Shown here: positions 34,201-46,012 of the stretch, in pieces
Layout: every line of letters starts with the position of its first letter
Numbering within the stretch: the first letter of the stretch is position 1
Source of the DNA: Apostichopus japonicus
Lineage: Eukaryota; Echinodermata; Holothuroidea; Aspidochirotida; Stichopodidae
Length of the DNA stretch: 64,000 nucleotides
Assembly: GCF_037975245.1 (NCBI RefSeq)
Contig: NC_092576.1
Span: forward strand, 38,153,111 to 38,217,110
Direction of reading: 5' to 3'
Position numbers and translations under genes: made by a program
The notes under the pieces: generated by a model
Told to the model about the DNA's origin: nothing
The model's database searches: none
Seen by the model: only the letters and a program-made list of their open reading frames with translations

Positions 34201-34723
34201 ACCTAAGATGAATCAACTACTGTTTATGTGGGTAGTGAATTTGCACGTAAAGAGAAAGCAGAGTTTGTCGGATTATTCAGCAAACAATTCGTCCTCATAG
34301 TAGACGTATATATTATACAAATAACATATCAGAGTACATATAAAGATGTCACAATGTTGAAAACTCTGGGAGACTTATAAAAATTTACCCCCAAAACCAA
34401 TACTACTTCATGCCTCATGTTGTCTATGGTAATCAGATGATTTTCTTTCTTTCTTATTATATTATGATTCTTCATCATGTAAAGCGCATATGTATATATA
34501 TATATTTTATAGTATTTGCGCTATATAAGGAACCATGATAATAATGATCATAATAATAATGTCATTACGATTCATTCGTATAGATATGTAAATGTTAAGA
34601 AGATTTCTAAAAGAGATTGGTAATAGCAGTGACAATAGCTATTCTGTCTTTGCTAGTTTTCCAGAAACATCGTTCTCAGGGGTGCAAAGTTTGATAAAGT
34701 AATTCAAATGATACTTATAGTAA
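31292..34723. other. intergenic, no gene seen
   Basis: AT-rich with only short frames lacking codon or domain support. This includes the presumed 3' untranslated region of the NLR gene. Confidence 0.45.
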
Positions 34724-35582
34724 TGTGAGTTTTCGTTGGAAACTCTGGCTGATCCGGCCCCTTTTAGAGTGAATTCGAGAGGATAACGTATAAGATTCGG
34801 CCCGGCTTAAGTTGCGATAGTATATTTGATATTGTTAACAAATACATAATGTTATGAAATAGTGATACCATCTCTTTGATGTTACCGAAACACTCCATCG
34901 AGACACCTTACAGGCCTCTTATGTATTTATCTAGGTCATGGATTCAGTTTTCCCACGAGAAGTTTTTAACTATCTTATTGAATCTTGGTACAGGGCCTTT
35001 TTCCCAAAATAGATTCCATTATGTCTGTGGAACATTCGAGAAGGTTCTCTCACGTGGTATGGAAGTTTCTATAGAAAGGGGATGGACTTCCAAACTCCCA
35101 ACCAATCAGGGCAGATCAGTGCCAGCGCACTTATTTTTAAATCGTTAAGCTAATACAGGATGGTCAGGTAATTGGCTGCCTACTGATTGTGCGCAGAGGG
35201 ATTTTGTAGAAGTAAGGTATAAAAGGGCATGGGGCCGAAAGTTTACCCACTCCGTCAGAAATTTATCACTCCGTCAGCGCTCCGTGATCAGTTCGTCGCT
35301 TCGTCATTGCTTCGTTACCATTTCATCACTCCTTTTAATTGACGGAGTCAAGTCAAATCTTTGTAATTTAGTTGTATTTGTAAAGAGAATCGACAGAGAA
35401 GAAATTATACCGAATCAATAATCAAATCCTATCTCGTCAACTTGTTTTTGTGTGAACTCATTGTTTTCTTCCGTTCGAGACATCTCCTGAAGAAGCATAA
35501 ATATGGCATCAAGATAACCCCAGTACCTTTCTATCGCGAGTCCCGATATAGTATCACTATCGGAGGAGCCGGGCTCGTCACA
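34724..35582 (+). mobile_element. probable solo LTR
   Basis: The segment begins TGTGAGTTTTCG and ends GGGCTCGTCACA, giving a 5-base terminal inverted repeat (TGTGA/TCACA) typical of LTR ends. Inside is a TATAAAAG box (35218-35225), followed 25-50 bases later by repeated CACTCCGTCAG and TTCGTC words near a likely transcription start. An AATCAATAATCAAA stretch further on could serve polyadenylation. No gag or pol sequence flanks it. I do not see a matching 4-6 base target duplication (AGTAA versus ATATT), so ends may be slightly off or the solo LTR arose by recombination between elements. Confidence 0.5.
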
Positions 35583-38230
35583 ATATTACAATAATATGTA
35601 ATATTTATTAGCTGCATGTAATATAGTTGGGGAAATGGTTAAGATTATGTTGTAAATAACTTTAAAGTGCTTTTGCTTTAATGATATAATATTGACAATT
35701 GCTCATATTTGTTTTTCTTACATTTTCTTTATTACTTTCAAAATATGTCATCGAATCTGAAATTGCTATTATTCATATCTGAAGAAAAAATAAATGTTTT
35801 TTTTTGTTTAATGGGCAAGACGTTTGTTAGGTGTTTCTCTACGTTTTATATTATCTCCAAAGCTACTCACAATTTACCTAGAAGTATTTCAGCTGGTATC
35901 TTTATCTTACGATCTAACACATACTGTAAAAACTATGTCAATTAAGGTCACTGGATAGTTGTTTTAATTCTTAGACTAAAATATAATCAAATTCCATATC
36001 AAATTTCAAACTTGATACCATGTGGCTCTTTACCCCGGTCAACTCGCATTCCACACAGTCACACACGCACAAAAACAGTAGCTACTAATAGATATGTATT
36101 TTTGGTTCGGCCAGTAACATAGGTAACATGTATACAATAATTTAGACATAATACAACATGTAATTGCTCAGCTACATAATACGTTCATATCAATGCTGAG
36201 TAATACCACAAACCATGGCTAAAAATTTGATATGTAATTAATTTCGGTTTTAATCTTGATATAATTGCAAATATACCATACTCACGATCGGTGGCGGGAT
36301 TACATAGTGAAAGGGGACCAATTGCCACACCCTACTTTTTCCCAGACAGAGTTTGCTTTTAATCCGATTCTGTCGGTAATTTGGTTGGTTATACCACAGC
36401 AGTTTTGGCAACTCTGCGATATTTTTTGACTTATTTATAATGTTATTACAAAGGCTATAAAAATTATCGACCCAGTGTGACGATTCTATCTTTAACGCAC
36501 TATGGTACTAGCATGATACTACTAGTACCAATGTGACAGTACCATATAGGCGTATGTCAGTTAAGGTTATCCAGTTTGCCTGTGTTTGAATTTTGAGAGA
36601 AACTCTCTTAGACGGTTTACCATCTATGAGAGTATCAATGGGCGCCGGCCAGCCCTTCATTAACGATAGGATTGACCATTTGTTACTTTTAATGTCGATC
36701 ATTGAATCTGACAAAACTTTTGTTTGCAGATAGAATAAGTACATTTTCAAATACACAAGTAGTACTTGAAAATAAGCTATAAATATTGCATCATATTATT
36801 TCTAGCGTCTTTATAAAACAACACAAGCTCGCAAAAGTGAGTTAAACAGGCCCTTAGACCTCCTGCCCAGGATCCCCCTCCCTCCGTTTGCTTTTAGAAA
36901 TCAAATTACACCCATGCCCATTATCTTAGTTTGTGATTATGGCACATATTAAGTTAAGCTGCTTATCTTTCCTCTACTCTCTTGAAGTAGATAGGGCTAC
37001 AGATAAACATGTGTAGACGTGAATCTATGCAGATGAAGAACACTTCTCAGATATCTTCGCCATGTAACTCCACCCAACCTGCCCCCTCCCTCAAAAAACA
37101 AAACAATAGTAATTATAAGATAAATTGGAACGTTGTTACAAATGCCTGCGTTATGATGGTTTTGTTAGGAAGAATTTAACTTAATTAAAACTGAACCAAT
37201 TAAACAAACAGCAAGATGCAGTCATATTTCTAACAATATTGCATAACGATCTAGTCTTGAGATTGTTCAACTGGAGTGAATGTTATTGAAAGTTATAGTG
37301 TTTGTAATTTGTTAACACACATAACTTTACAATGTAGGCTACCTATATGGACACACATACGTGAGCATGTTAATCGCTTTGTTTCACTGTACTGCTTATA
37401 GTAGGAGTCTAACTCGCTTTAGTATGCTTACCTAGTTATATAGTGCTGCAATCCATATCAAAATGTAAATATGAACCTTGATTTGTAGATATAGATTCCT
37501 AAACTAAACAGAACTGTAAAGGTCAGTCCAACAGCTAATCCCGCCATCAATGACTTGGTTTGATCACAAGTATGTAACACGTTTCATTCGTAGTAGTAGC
37601 GTGCACAAAGAAAAAAAGGCTGGTCGGGGAAATCTCGCACCTCCATTTGAGAGGAGGTGGAGGAGAAATTGTTTAGTCTGGGACTTTGTATACCACACCA
37701 TTTTGTCCATTTCTCCGGGTTTAACTCCACCACCCCCCCCTCCCATCCGTACGCCCCACCCTTTGAACCTGGTGCACACAAAGTCAGGAGTCATTATGAT
37801 CACTGACATACGTCACGACAACCAAAACTTTGGACAATACTTTGTTGTAAAACAATCTTAACATGCTCAACCCTACATTACAACCCTACATAAGTATTTC
37901 TATTATGTTAACTACTAGTTGTCCATCTTACCCGGTGACCTTCTCACAACTTTTCTTCATAGAGAATCGTATATGGATATGAAGGAAAGTTTTAGTACTT
38001 TTTTATTTGATTTTACTGATTTATATGAATGACCAATGCATATTTGTATCTTTCTAAGATAAATATGCAAAAAGGTAAGTAAAAATTATTGTACTTTGTC
38101 CCAGCAATCCCATCAACCATCGTAGCAAGATTAAGTAAATATGAAACTGATATCTATCAGTAAAGTATATTTTACCAGACCGCGCCCATCAGTAGTTGCA
38201 GAGTATTTTATTTAATCGTTTGTATCTAGC
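35583..38230. other. intergenic, no gene seen
   Basis: Short low-quality frames only. An 8-bp inverted repeat GGTACTAG/CTAGTACC lies at 36504-36530. A C-rich run is near 37728-37745. Confidence 0.45.
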
Positions 38231-38378
<148 letters not shown>

Positions 38379-38433
38379 AAGTGCACATTAGGTGCCCATT
38401 GCATATTGAAAATTGCTACCTTAGAGGGACAGT

Positions 38434-38469
38434 AACGTTAGGGGAACATATCCGTGTTCCCCTAATGTT
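38434..38469. other. 15-bp hairpin
   Basis: AACGTTAGGGGAACA pairs with TGTTCCCCTAATGTT around a six-base loop. Fourteen pairs are Watson-Crick and one is G-T, which would be a wobble in RNA. It lies 64 bases after the TA microsatellite. No gene context was recognised. Confidence 0.7.
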
Positions 38470-38620
38470 TAAGGGTATGCTCATTCTGTTATGAGGGCTT
38501 CGGTGGACAGGTAATTACTACCCATTGATCGTGGATGCTGCCCTCTACACCCCTTTATTTTGATTGGACGATTATCGATCTGAATGGATATTTATAGCTT
38601 GGCAATTTTTGTAGTAGTAT

Positions 38621-38832
38621 ATGTGGCCTGTGCAAAATTTAGCTATTAGGGACCCATCAAGATATATCTCGTTTATTTTATCGTCCTATCGGTATATGTT
38701 TTACTATCGATGCTCTTTTAATGCTGGTAAAACTGACCAATGTATTGTAGAGCTCATATGGACGTGTGTACAGTGTGGTAAACGTGTTATCCGTATGGCC
38801 GCAAGTTTTCACACTGTATGCAAGCAAGAACG
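38621..38832 (+). CDS. candidate first exon with a C2HC zinc-finger-like motif
   Basis: ATG at 38621 opens a 70-codon frame that includes CVQCGKRVIRMAASFHTVC, spaced C-x2-C-x11-H-x3-C like a small zinc finger. It ends before a GTAAAC donor in phase 2; without splicing it stops almost at once. It lies upstream of the small exons of the second gene but its phase does not fit the exon at 41588. The only phase-2 acceptor I noticed downstream is at 53142. It could be chance. Confidence 0.27.
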
Positions 38833-38872
38833 GTAAACCTACCTTTTGTTCGCGAATCGGCACGGTATCCAT

Positions 38873-41250
38873 GTTGCACTATCAAAATGAGAGCCGTCGA
38901 GATTGACTTTGGAAGCCTAGGTAATACCGTAATACTTTCTTGCAATTGCTAGATATTAATTCCTTTACCAAATGCTTTATTGACTAGCCTAGAATTAGTA
39001 ATAGTATAAAGTAGGCCTCAGTTCCCTGTGCAGCTGGCTGATTACCAATCACAATTTGTGCAAATTATAGCTCAGCTCTCACTTGTCTCACTCAGTGTAA
39101 GCCTAACATTAACAAGGTCTAGCCTAAGTTACAGTAATGTTAGTGTTGCCCTAGATAGGCTAAACTTCATGTAATTGCATGACCTTTGTCCCAAAACTCT
39201 ACAAAAATATAAATAGTGATGAGTGATGCTTACATAGCACCGTTTTTTGATACAAATGATACAGTTTATACACCCTAGGCCTAAGCTAAGCCTTAGCCAA
39301 CAGTAGCCTATTGCTGAAGGCTGGCAATGCTGGACAATGCTTAGCCTACATTAGTAAAATGCCTTATTGTCCAGAGCTATTGTGATTTTTTTGCCCACAA
39401 TTAACTTAAAATACGAAGCCAATTTTCAATTTTGCCAAATTTTAATTTATAACAGCTAGCCTTAACCAGGGTAGGAATTAATATTTGGCTTTGGGGGACT
39501 AGTTTGGATATAGAAAAGTTAAAACGACCCCTTATTCCCTAATTGTATTTACGAGGGTTTTTTTAAGGTTAGGGGGGCTCTTTTCCAAAGTTCAATATAT
39601 GCTGTTTACGGATATGGTTGTAGCATTCAACAGGATAAAGTCAGCACAATTGTCCTATTACTAGTGTTGCAATTAACTGTATAGCAAGTTCATTAAAAGT
39701 TTGATAACAAAAATTTGGAGCATTTAGCAAATAATGTCATTCCACCGAATATATGACGAAAACCAATATCCCATCAACTGAAATAGAAAACACAGGTTTA
39801 CTTCCGCTGGTGACTCCTTTTCCTAAGGCATGTATGTTTTAGTGTGTGGATAAAATCACATACCTTCCAAACAACTGCCAATTTCCAGCAAATTTAAAGT
39901 TGTAAACAATGTTATGCAGTTTTTGTTTTGTTTATGCAAAGTGATGGCTAGGCTACATTTCCCATTGACTTAGTGTGATTGTTAGGCTAATATTTGGTTA
40001 AAGATTGCAAGTTTTAATGGATATTTTTCATTTTTATTTTCAACACAACTTGAGCGAGTAAACAGATGGATAGGTAAGATTACCATGTTGACCTACTTCA
40101 CATGTAAAGTTAGGCTACCATGTGGTCTGATATTTGTGGGGATTTTAGGTTATTGGCACTGAAATTGCTTAGTGGAGGCCGTAATTTGCCAGAAACTGTG
40201 CGGAGATTGTGCGTGACCCTCCGGCACTGCTTCAAATTTTATTCGGGATTGTGAGAACTGTTTGTGCGATTCGCGCTGCTACTGCAATGCCTAGCTAAAT
40301 CAAAAGCATGTCACAATTAATTTTACACAGACACCTGAATCATCCTTCGCCCTGCTTATTTCCAACCCTGGCCTTGACATTTCACTTCCATGTTGTGCAC
40401 GTAGAGGTGGGAAAATGTACGCACAAAGTTAGGAGGGGCACATTATTAGAATAAGCAGTAGCATAGTGGGCTTGTTATTGAGGATTTTAAGGATTAGATC
40501 AATGATCCTAATGAAAGATAATCCACAACAACCATCTGCAAGCATTTTTCATGTTAGACCAAATAGTATTTCCTCCAAATATATTGTTCACTACATAAAT
40601 AATGTGTAGAATTGGGCGAACTTTGACCCCAAGATGTCTTTTTCCATCACAAAATTGCCCATGTACTAGGCCTATACAGAGATTCATGATTGACAAATTT
40701 GGCATCAGTTTGTCCAAGTTTAAATTGCATCTTTTTCTTTTAATAGATTATACAAACAGTCAAGGCTTATTCATCTTTCATTGTAAATCAAACAAATTCT
40801 TTTGAATGGTATGTACCTGTAAAGGTTCAAGGTTAAGGAGTACATATTTTTGCTTTCTTTAACAGGGTTAGCTAAGGTGGCCTTCTGTTCCTGGGGTGGT
40901 ACTCTGATAAATATGGAGGCACATCAATCAGGGTTCCAAGTCAATGATGGGCCTAAGCCTGTTGCTATAAACAAAGGGTAGTTAGGACACAAGGGCTTAT
41001 TAACATGCTGGAGGGGGACGGTTGACCAAAAATTAGGAGTCAGAGCTGTTTCACTGGTGAGGAGTTTGTGGTGCAATTTTCAGCAAAATTTGGCTTATTT
41101 GACCTGTGGCCTCCTGACCTTTGACCCTTTAGCGAACTTATGACAACATAAAAGTTGTCTGTCTTATATAGGCTACTTCACATATCTGCTATATTGTGGA
41201 GTCAAAATTGACTCCCACACATACACAGACATCAAACATTTTTTTATTCC
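38873..41250. other. no gene seen
   Basis: Rich in AGGCCTA and TAGCCTA-type words (38900-39400, 39950-40140). An acceptor-like TTTAACAG at 40858-40865 opens a 37-codon frame without a usable donor in phase; see rejected items. Confidence 0.4.
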
Positions 41251-41587
41251 CCCTGCACCCCAGTTGGTAGAGTACTTGCCAGCCAATGGGATAAGGTTAT
41301 CATAAGGTACCCCATTAAGTGCCCATTAGCCCACCAGCTAACAGTTCTATACCACAAGGGATGAAAATTAGGTTACTTGTCTGTTTACAGACCATTGGTT
41401 TGTTCAAAAACAGGTGACCCAATGGAATAAAACATCTCCCTGTCTCTAAATGTATACAAGGATGAGATAATAAAGTTACAACACAAAAAGTGACAAATAT
41501 TTTAGCTCCTTGTTAGGGTTTGGTATTAAGGTGGTGATAACTTTATTAAACAGATCATGGAACATACTTCTTTCTAACATTTTACAG

Positions 41588-41623
41588 GGCAGGTTGCGAA
41601 TGAAGACCGAGAAGAGGCAATTG
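41588..41623 (+). CDS. second gene, small exon A
   Basis: Between TTTTACAG and GTAAGA, 36 bases with phase 1 at both ends reading QVANEDREEAI. It leaves one base that, with the CA starting the exon at 42179 (or 44057), makes Ala. It lies upstream of basic and acidic exons that chain in the same way. The protein family is not recognised. Confidence 0.42.
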
Positions 41624-41980
41624 GTAAGATCAAAAATTATACTTGTAAGAGAAAGGAAACCATTCGTGTTTTGGATAAAAGCTTTGTCACTTGAATGATG
41701 GAAACAAAACAATCCAGCAATGGCGCAATTGAAAAAATTCATGTAAGAAATTTTAGAGGCTCAGCCGCAAGTGTTTGTTTTGTGGATATACTATGTGGTG
41801 TCCTTAATAGCTAGGTATGTAAGGAATGTGCAATCACACAACTTTTCATGTGGATTTTGCGATTATTCCTCCATGTTTTCCTCTGGGCACATGCATGCAA
41901 TGGTAGACAACCTTCACTGAAATGTATTCCACATGGAAAACAACCCCAGCGAAGTTGTAACCACCTAAAATATTATTAGT

Positions 41981-42063
41981 GTTTGGATGTACCATTGACC
42001 ACCATAGAGTGGAGGACTGGCAGTCCTCGGGGGGGGGGGGTGATGGTTCGAATATCCTATCTA
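41981..42063 (+). mobile_element. tRNA-like SINE head (relic)
   Basis: There is a perfect anticodon-type arm: stem GAGGA (42012-42016), seven-base loop CTGGCAG with GGC in the anticodon place and T before it, stem TCCTC (42024-42028). A T-arm/B-box-like GGTTCGAATATCC follows at 42045-42057. The A-box region is degenerate and a G run replaces the variable region, so this is not a working tRNA gene. The 3' end of the element is not defined. Confidence 0.4.
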
Positions 42064-42178
42064 AGCCTCAGTTTCTTTGCATATTTCAAATTTCAAAGAC
42101 GTTTCTCCCAGCCAGTCAGTAGTTCTAATATGGTGACTCATGTATTAATGTTGTTAGTTCATTTCTTGCTGTGTCCAG

Positions 42179-42255
42179 CAGAACAGGAGGCTGATGTTCA
42201 ACAGAGAAAAAAAAGAGCAAGAGGAGAATCCCCATCCATGAACAACAAGTCACCT
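42179..42255 (+). CDS. second gene, exon B1 (basic, NLS-like)
   Basis: After GTGTCCAG the exon completes the split codon from exon A and reads EQEADVQQRKKRARGESPS, then MNNKSP. KKRARG resembles a nuclear localisation signal. The donor is either GTACGT at 42256 or GTAAGT at 42264; the first keeps phase 0, which fits exon C. A near-identical exon follows at 44057. Confidence 0.45.
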
Positions 42256-43591
42256 GTACGTATGTAAGTATGACAGTTTATGATACTGGATATGTAGAGG
42301 CACCAAGAATTATGGGAAGAGGGATAAATGGCAAGAATAATGTCGAAAAATATAAAATGTTATTGGATTAATCTTCAGCAAATTGAGGATAAAGTGAGAC
42401 TTAAATGAGGGAAGTCAATCAGCTCCTTTACATTTTGCAGGCTAGATCATTGCCTAATAAATAAAGTGATGTTATTGAAGTTTGTTATCAAGTCAGTTTA
42501 AATATGACATAACTAATTTTGTCGTAAAAAAATAGATATTAGAGGGACACAGAAACAGTTTTTAATCTTAACTGAGACAATTACCTGCACTGACCTATAA
42601 TATACTGAAGTAGAACATGGTAGAACAAGATGTATTAATTTAATAACTGGTGAGGCTTATATTCCTCTAGCTATGCTGTAGACTTTGAAAGCTACATACT
42701 GTAAGTGATGTTCCATGTGAGAAACAGTTTTCAGCTTGACATTGTATGTAAACTTTTGTATTTTGTATCTGCTTTAGCTGTTCATTGCTCTCAAGACTCA
42801 AACATCTGCATTATATCCTTTATGAAATACATTTCCTACCTCGAAACAAAGAACTACAGAACTGTAGTAAACTTACCAGACCCTGTAATAAAATACCTAT
42901 GCTACATCATTGACCTACTCTATATCAAAAGAGGTATTAGTTAATAGTCACAACTGTTTGGCTGTTTGACTTTTGTCATGCAGTCTTACCAATACTATAA
43001 ATTAGCAATCAAATTGAAGAATATAGAGTGATCCTTAATAAAAAATAAATATACCCCAAATATTTATTTCTTGTACAGAAGGACTCTCATATGCATGTGA
43101 CATACAAGTCAGAACTATGTTTTCCCTAATTCCAGTTCCTTTTCTTTCTCAGGCAATTGTAATTGTATTCCAAATGAATTATATTGTCAGTCTTAATCTC
43201 CCTGACACATGCAATGGTTAACAACCTTTGCACAGTAACAGAAGGAAGAAAGCCTTCGGACTTTGTGACCCCATAATGCTTGTGTTTTGTAAATTTGGTT
43301 GGATGGATCATTCAATTGATATGAATTATCATTATTAGAGCAATTGGGCAACTAAATTTAATAAGCTACATTAATATACTGTAATTTTACATGTAATTGC
43401 TAGTTGAGTCAAGGGATGGATATAATTTGGTGCCATAAGTTCTAGTTATTTCCTGGTGTCTGTTATCATTTGGTTGAATAAGATAAAGTAGTTGCATATT
43501 TTAGGAGAGATGAAAAATCTGTGACATTTGCTTCAAGATGACTATGCAGCTACCGGAATTATCAATTAGTCTTGAAGCATAGAAATTTTAA
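42256..43591. other. intron between duplicated exons, no gene seen
   Basis: AT-rich, with no supported coding sequence or RNA gene. Confidence 0.4.
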
Positions 43592-43952
43592 AGGCATTGA
43601 ACACTCGCCCCACACCGCGTGCGGCCATCTGAAAAAGTTAACTTTCTGTTGCTTGTGAGTGACCTTTTTTTCGTGTCACTACAAAATGCAGACAGTACAG
43701 TAATGAAATGAGATACTTTGTTATCTTTAGGTGGACCTGAGATGTCCATCGCTGCATTGGTTTTTACACTATGCTGTGGGTATTGACCGCAGCATGAACT
43801 GACTGTACACTAGTGTCTAAATACCGATGGTAGCAAGCTGTGTGTGTATTTTCTGGGATCGATGGTGATGTCTAACACTTTTGTTACACCTCATTCGAAA
43901 CTAGGTCAGATTACCGGCATTAGACTTTCTTTTTGAGCGAGTCTTGACACCC
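43592..43952. mobile_element. TTAA-flanked MITE (Kolobok/piggyBac-like)
   Basis: TTAA sits at both edges (43588-43591 and 43953-43956). The left end reads AGGCATTGAACACTCGCCC. The reverse complement of the right end reads GGGTGTCAAGACTCGCTC, an imperfect terminal inverted repeat sharing ACTCGC. The 361-base interior has no transposase. Superfamily assignment is by the TTAA target only. Confidence 0.52.
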
Positions 43953-44056
43953 TTAAACTAAATACTTGCTGTTATTATCTTATTTGTATTGATTTGTGTA
44001 TCCTCATCAAACTCAATTGTTTTAACGGTGTTCATTTAATTTCTTGCTGTGTCCAG

Positions 44057-44133
44057 CAGTGCAGAGGGCTGATGTACAACAGAGAAGAAAAAGAGCAAGA
44101 GGAGAATCCCAATCCATGACCAACAAGTCACCT
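44057..44133 (+). CDS. second gene, exon B2 (duplicate of B1)
   Basis: It has the same length (77 bases), the same acceptor context (TTTCTTGCTGTGTCCAG) and the same phase as 42179-42255. It reads VQRADVQQRRKRARGES, then QSMTNKSP. Differences from B1 are mostly single substitutions and the frame is intact, so it may be used. Phase 1 in and 0 out means B1 and B2 cannot both be in one transcript without breaking the frame. Confidence 0.42.
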
Positions 44134-45600
44134 GTATGTAAGTATGACAGTGTGCGAAGATCTTTATGACGGAATGTCAAAAAGTGTGTTTACAAAATGT
44201 TACCAAATCTTAAAGAGTAACAAGTTTATTAAAATAAAGCGACTAGGATAAGGGGAGGCTCAATTTGTCACACTCTCACTAGGGAGAGGTTTTTGTTTGC
44301 ATCATGTTAACATGATTGCCTTGTAACCAACAAATTTGATTCAAGTTTTTTTCATCGGCTGTTATGTCGTATTCTTCACTGAGCATGTCAATTTGGCCTG
44401 CATTCAGGCAAAAGGAATATACCAATCACTGCAGTATCGGAACGCTGACAAAATGCTGATCAAATAAGAATTAATATTTACTTTTCTTCACAATACAATT
44501 TGATCGCCCTTGTGCGTGGGATCAGATCCTCCTTGCATACTCACATGGATGAAGGAAGCAGCTAGGGTAAACTGATTTCAGTAGACAGGACTCATTTGGT
44601 TATATATGCTCCATTAGTATACTTTTGGGCAAGAATTAATCAGTTGCAGTTAAAGGTGGCAACTGCTCTTATTGTGCTATGGAAATCTGTTAAAACAATA
44701 ATATTGTTTATGCTTTAGTTTTTTAGTTTTTATTTTGGGTAAATGCAATAATCAAATCATGTGGAAATCTGGCAAATGAGTCAAAGCAAGGAAGGACAGC
44801 TATTTTGAAAGAAACACCATTAGATGAGCTCCTTTGGCATGCAAACAGCTGGAGTTTATTTGAAAAAAAAAAGTAAACACAAAAAATGTGTACAATTCTT
44901 TGTGGGAATCAACTCAACCAAGGAAAAGTTTGCAGAAGTGCTCCCATAATGAAGAAGATGATTTTATGCTTTGTCTACACAGATGATTTTAGGCTTTGCT
45001 TGTATAAATATTGAGCATCATGATGCACCTTAGTAAGAAAGCAGGCTAAATTTAGTTTGCTCTTTTCTGGATTTGAAATGACAGAGTAAAGTTTTATGTA
45101 AGGACTGGTGACACTCTTCCAGTACCTTGTTTTTATCAATTCGTATGTGATGAAAGGAAGGTTGTTATTACTGGTGCACCTTTATATAATGAAGAAAAGG
45201 TTTAATCCTATTAAAAAGTTATACAACTTCACATACCCTGACCAGAATCAGGTAATATTATATGTGGAGGATTCCCAAGTTTCCCAATTGCCTCTACAAC
45301 TAGCTGTTGCAGCAATCATTTCCAACACCAGACAAATTGGGTATAGATGTTTATTGTACACATATATTCAGACATTATGACTGCAATAGTTTCAAATCTG
45401 CTGAATATTAATGAGCATTCGCAAGACAACACTTCCTCTGGTTGCTTTACCTAGTGTTTTATGTCAGGCGTCAGGTACCTTCCATGGTGTATAACTGTAT
45501 CATCAAACATGATTTCATATATAGTTCTTTCTAATTTTTGAAGGCATGTTCTAGCTCAATTAACATGGATTTCACTTTTTATTTTCCTCATTTGTTTCAG

Positions 45601-45683
45601 GTAGGAAATACATTAAATGGAGTGAAAGTGCTTCAAAGTGTGTGGTGGAAAATTTTGAAAGTTACATCAAAGGACTTGCATAG
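45601..45683 (+). CDS. candidate terminal exon, Myb-like start
   Basis: A good acceptor (TCATTTGTTTCAG) precedes a phase-1 frame RKYIKWSESASKCVV, then ENFESYIKGLA and TAG. The W-S-E pattern followed by a helix resembles the start of a Myb/SANT-like domain seen in some uncharacterised invertebrate and fish proteins after an acidic region. Its phase would fit directly after exon A (41623) or after exon E (58307), but not after B or D. Possible alternative 3' exon or fragment of a paralogue. Confidence 0.28.
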
Positions 45684-45977
45684 AGACTATATATCCTGAA
45701 CTTACTTGAAGGGTTAAACCACCCAATAGCAAAATTGGTACATTTATAAACCAAATTGAAGCTGGCGAACCTTGAACATTTGTTCTATTAGGCATTTGTT
45801 TTTAGAGTATTCAAAATCATACATAGTTTTGTGCTGTGGAGTATAAGGATCGCGAGATACATTTTCTCAAAGTGGCAAGGAAAATGTGCTAAATATGACT
45901 GATTAAAGATCAATTTTAACCAAAATATTTAGGTAATTCACAATCACAAGAATATATGAATAGGCCTAGGTAAATTG

Positions 45978-46012
45978 GAGTGCGACAGTCAGAAATTCTG
46001 ATTGTCGCACTC
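45978..46012. other. 15-bp hairpin
   Basis: GAGTGCGACAGTCAG pairs with CTGATTGTCGCACTC around AAATT; one position is G-T. Flanks AAATTG and CAAATTTT extend some pairing. No precursor-like context can be judged by eye. Confidence 0.7.

Noticed and set aside
40866-40981. Open frame after TTTAACAG starting LAKVAFCSWGG
   Set aside because: No donor in the phase needed to join exon A, and no recognisable domain.
41255-41340. Second tRNA-like segment (CAGTTGGTAGAGTACTTGCC)
   Set aside because: It has an A-box-like stretch only; no B-box or paired arms could be found.
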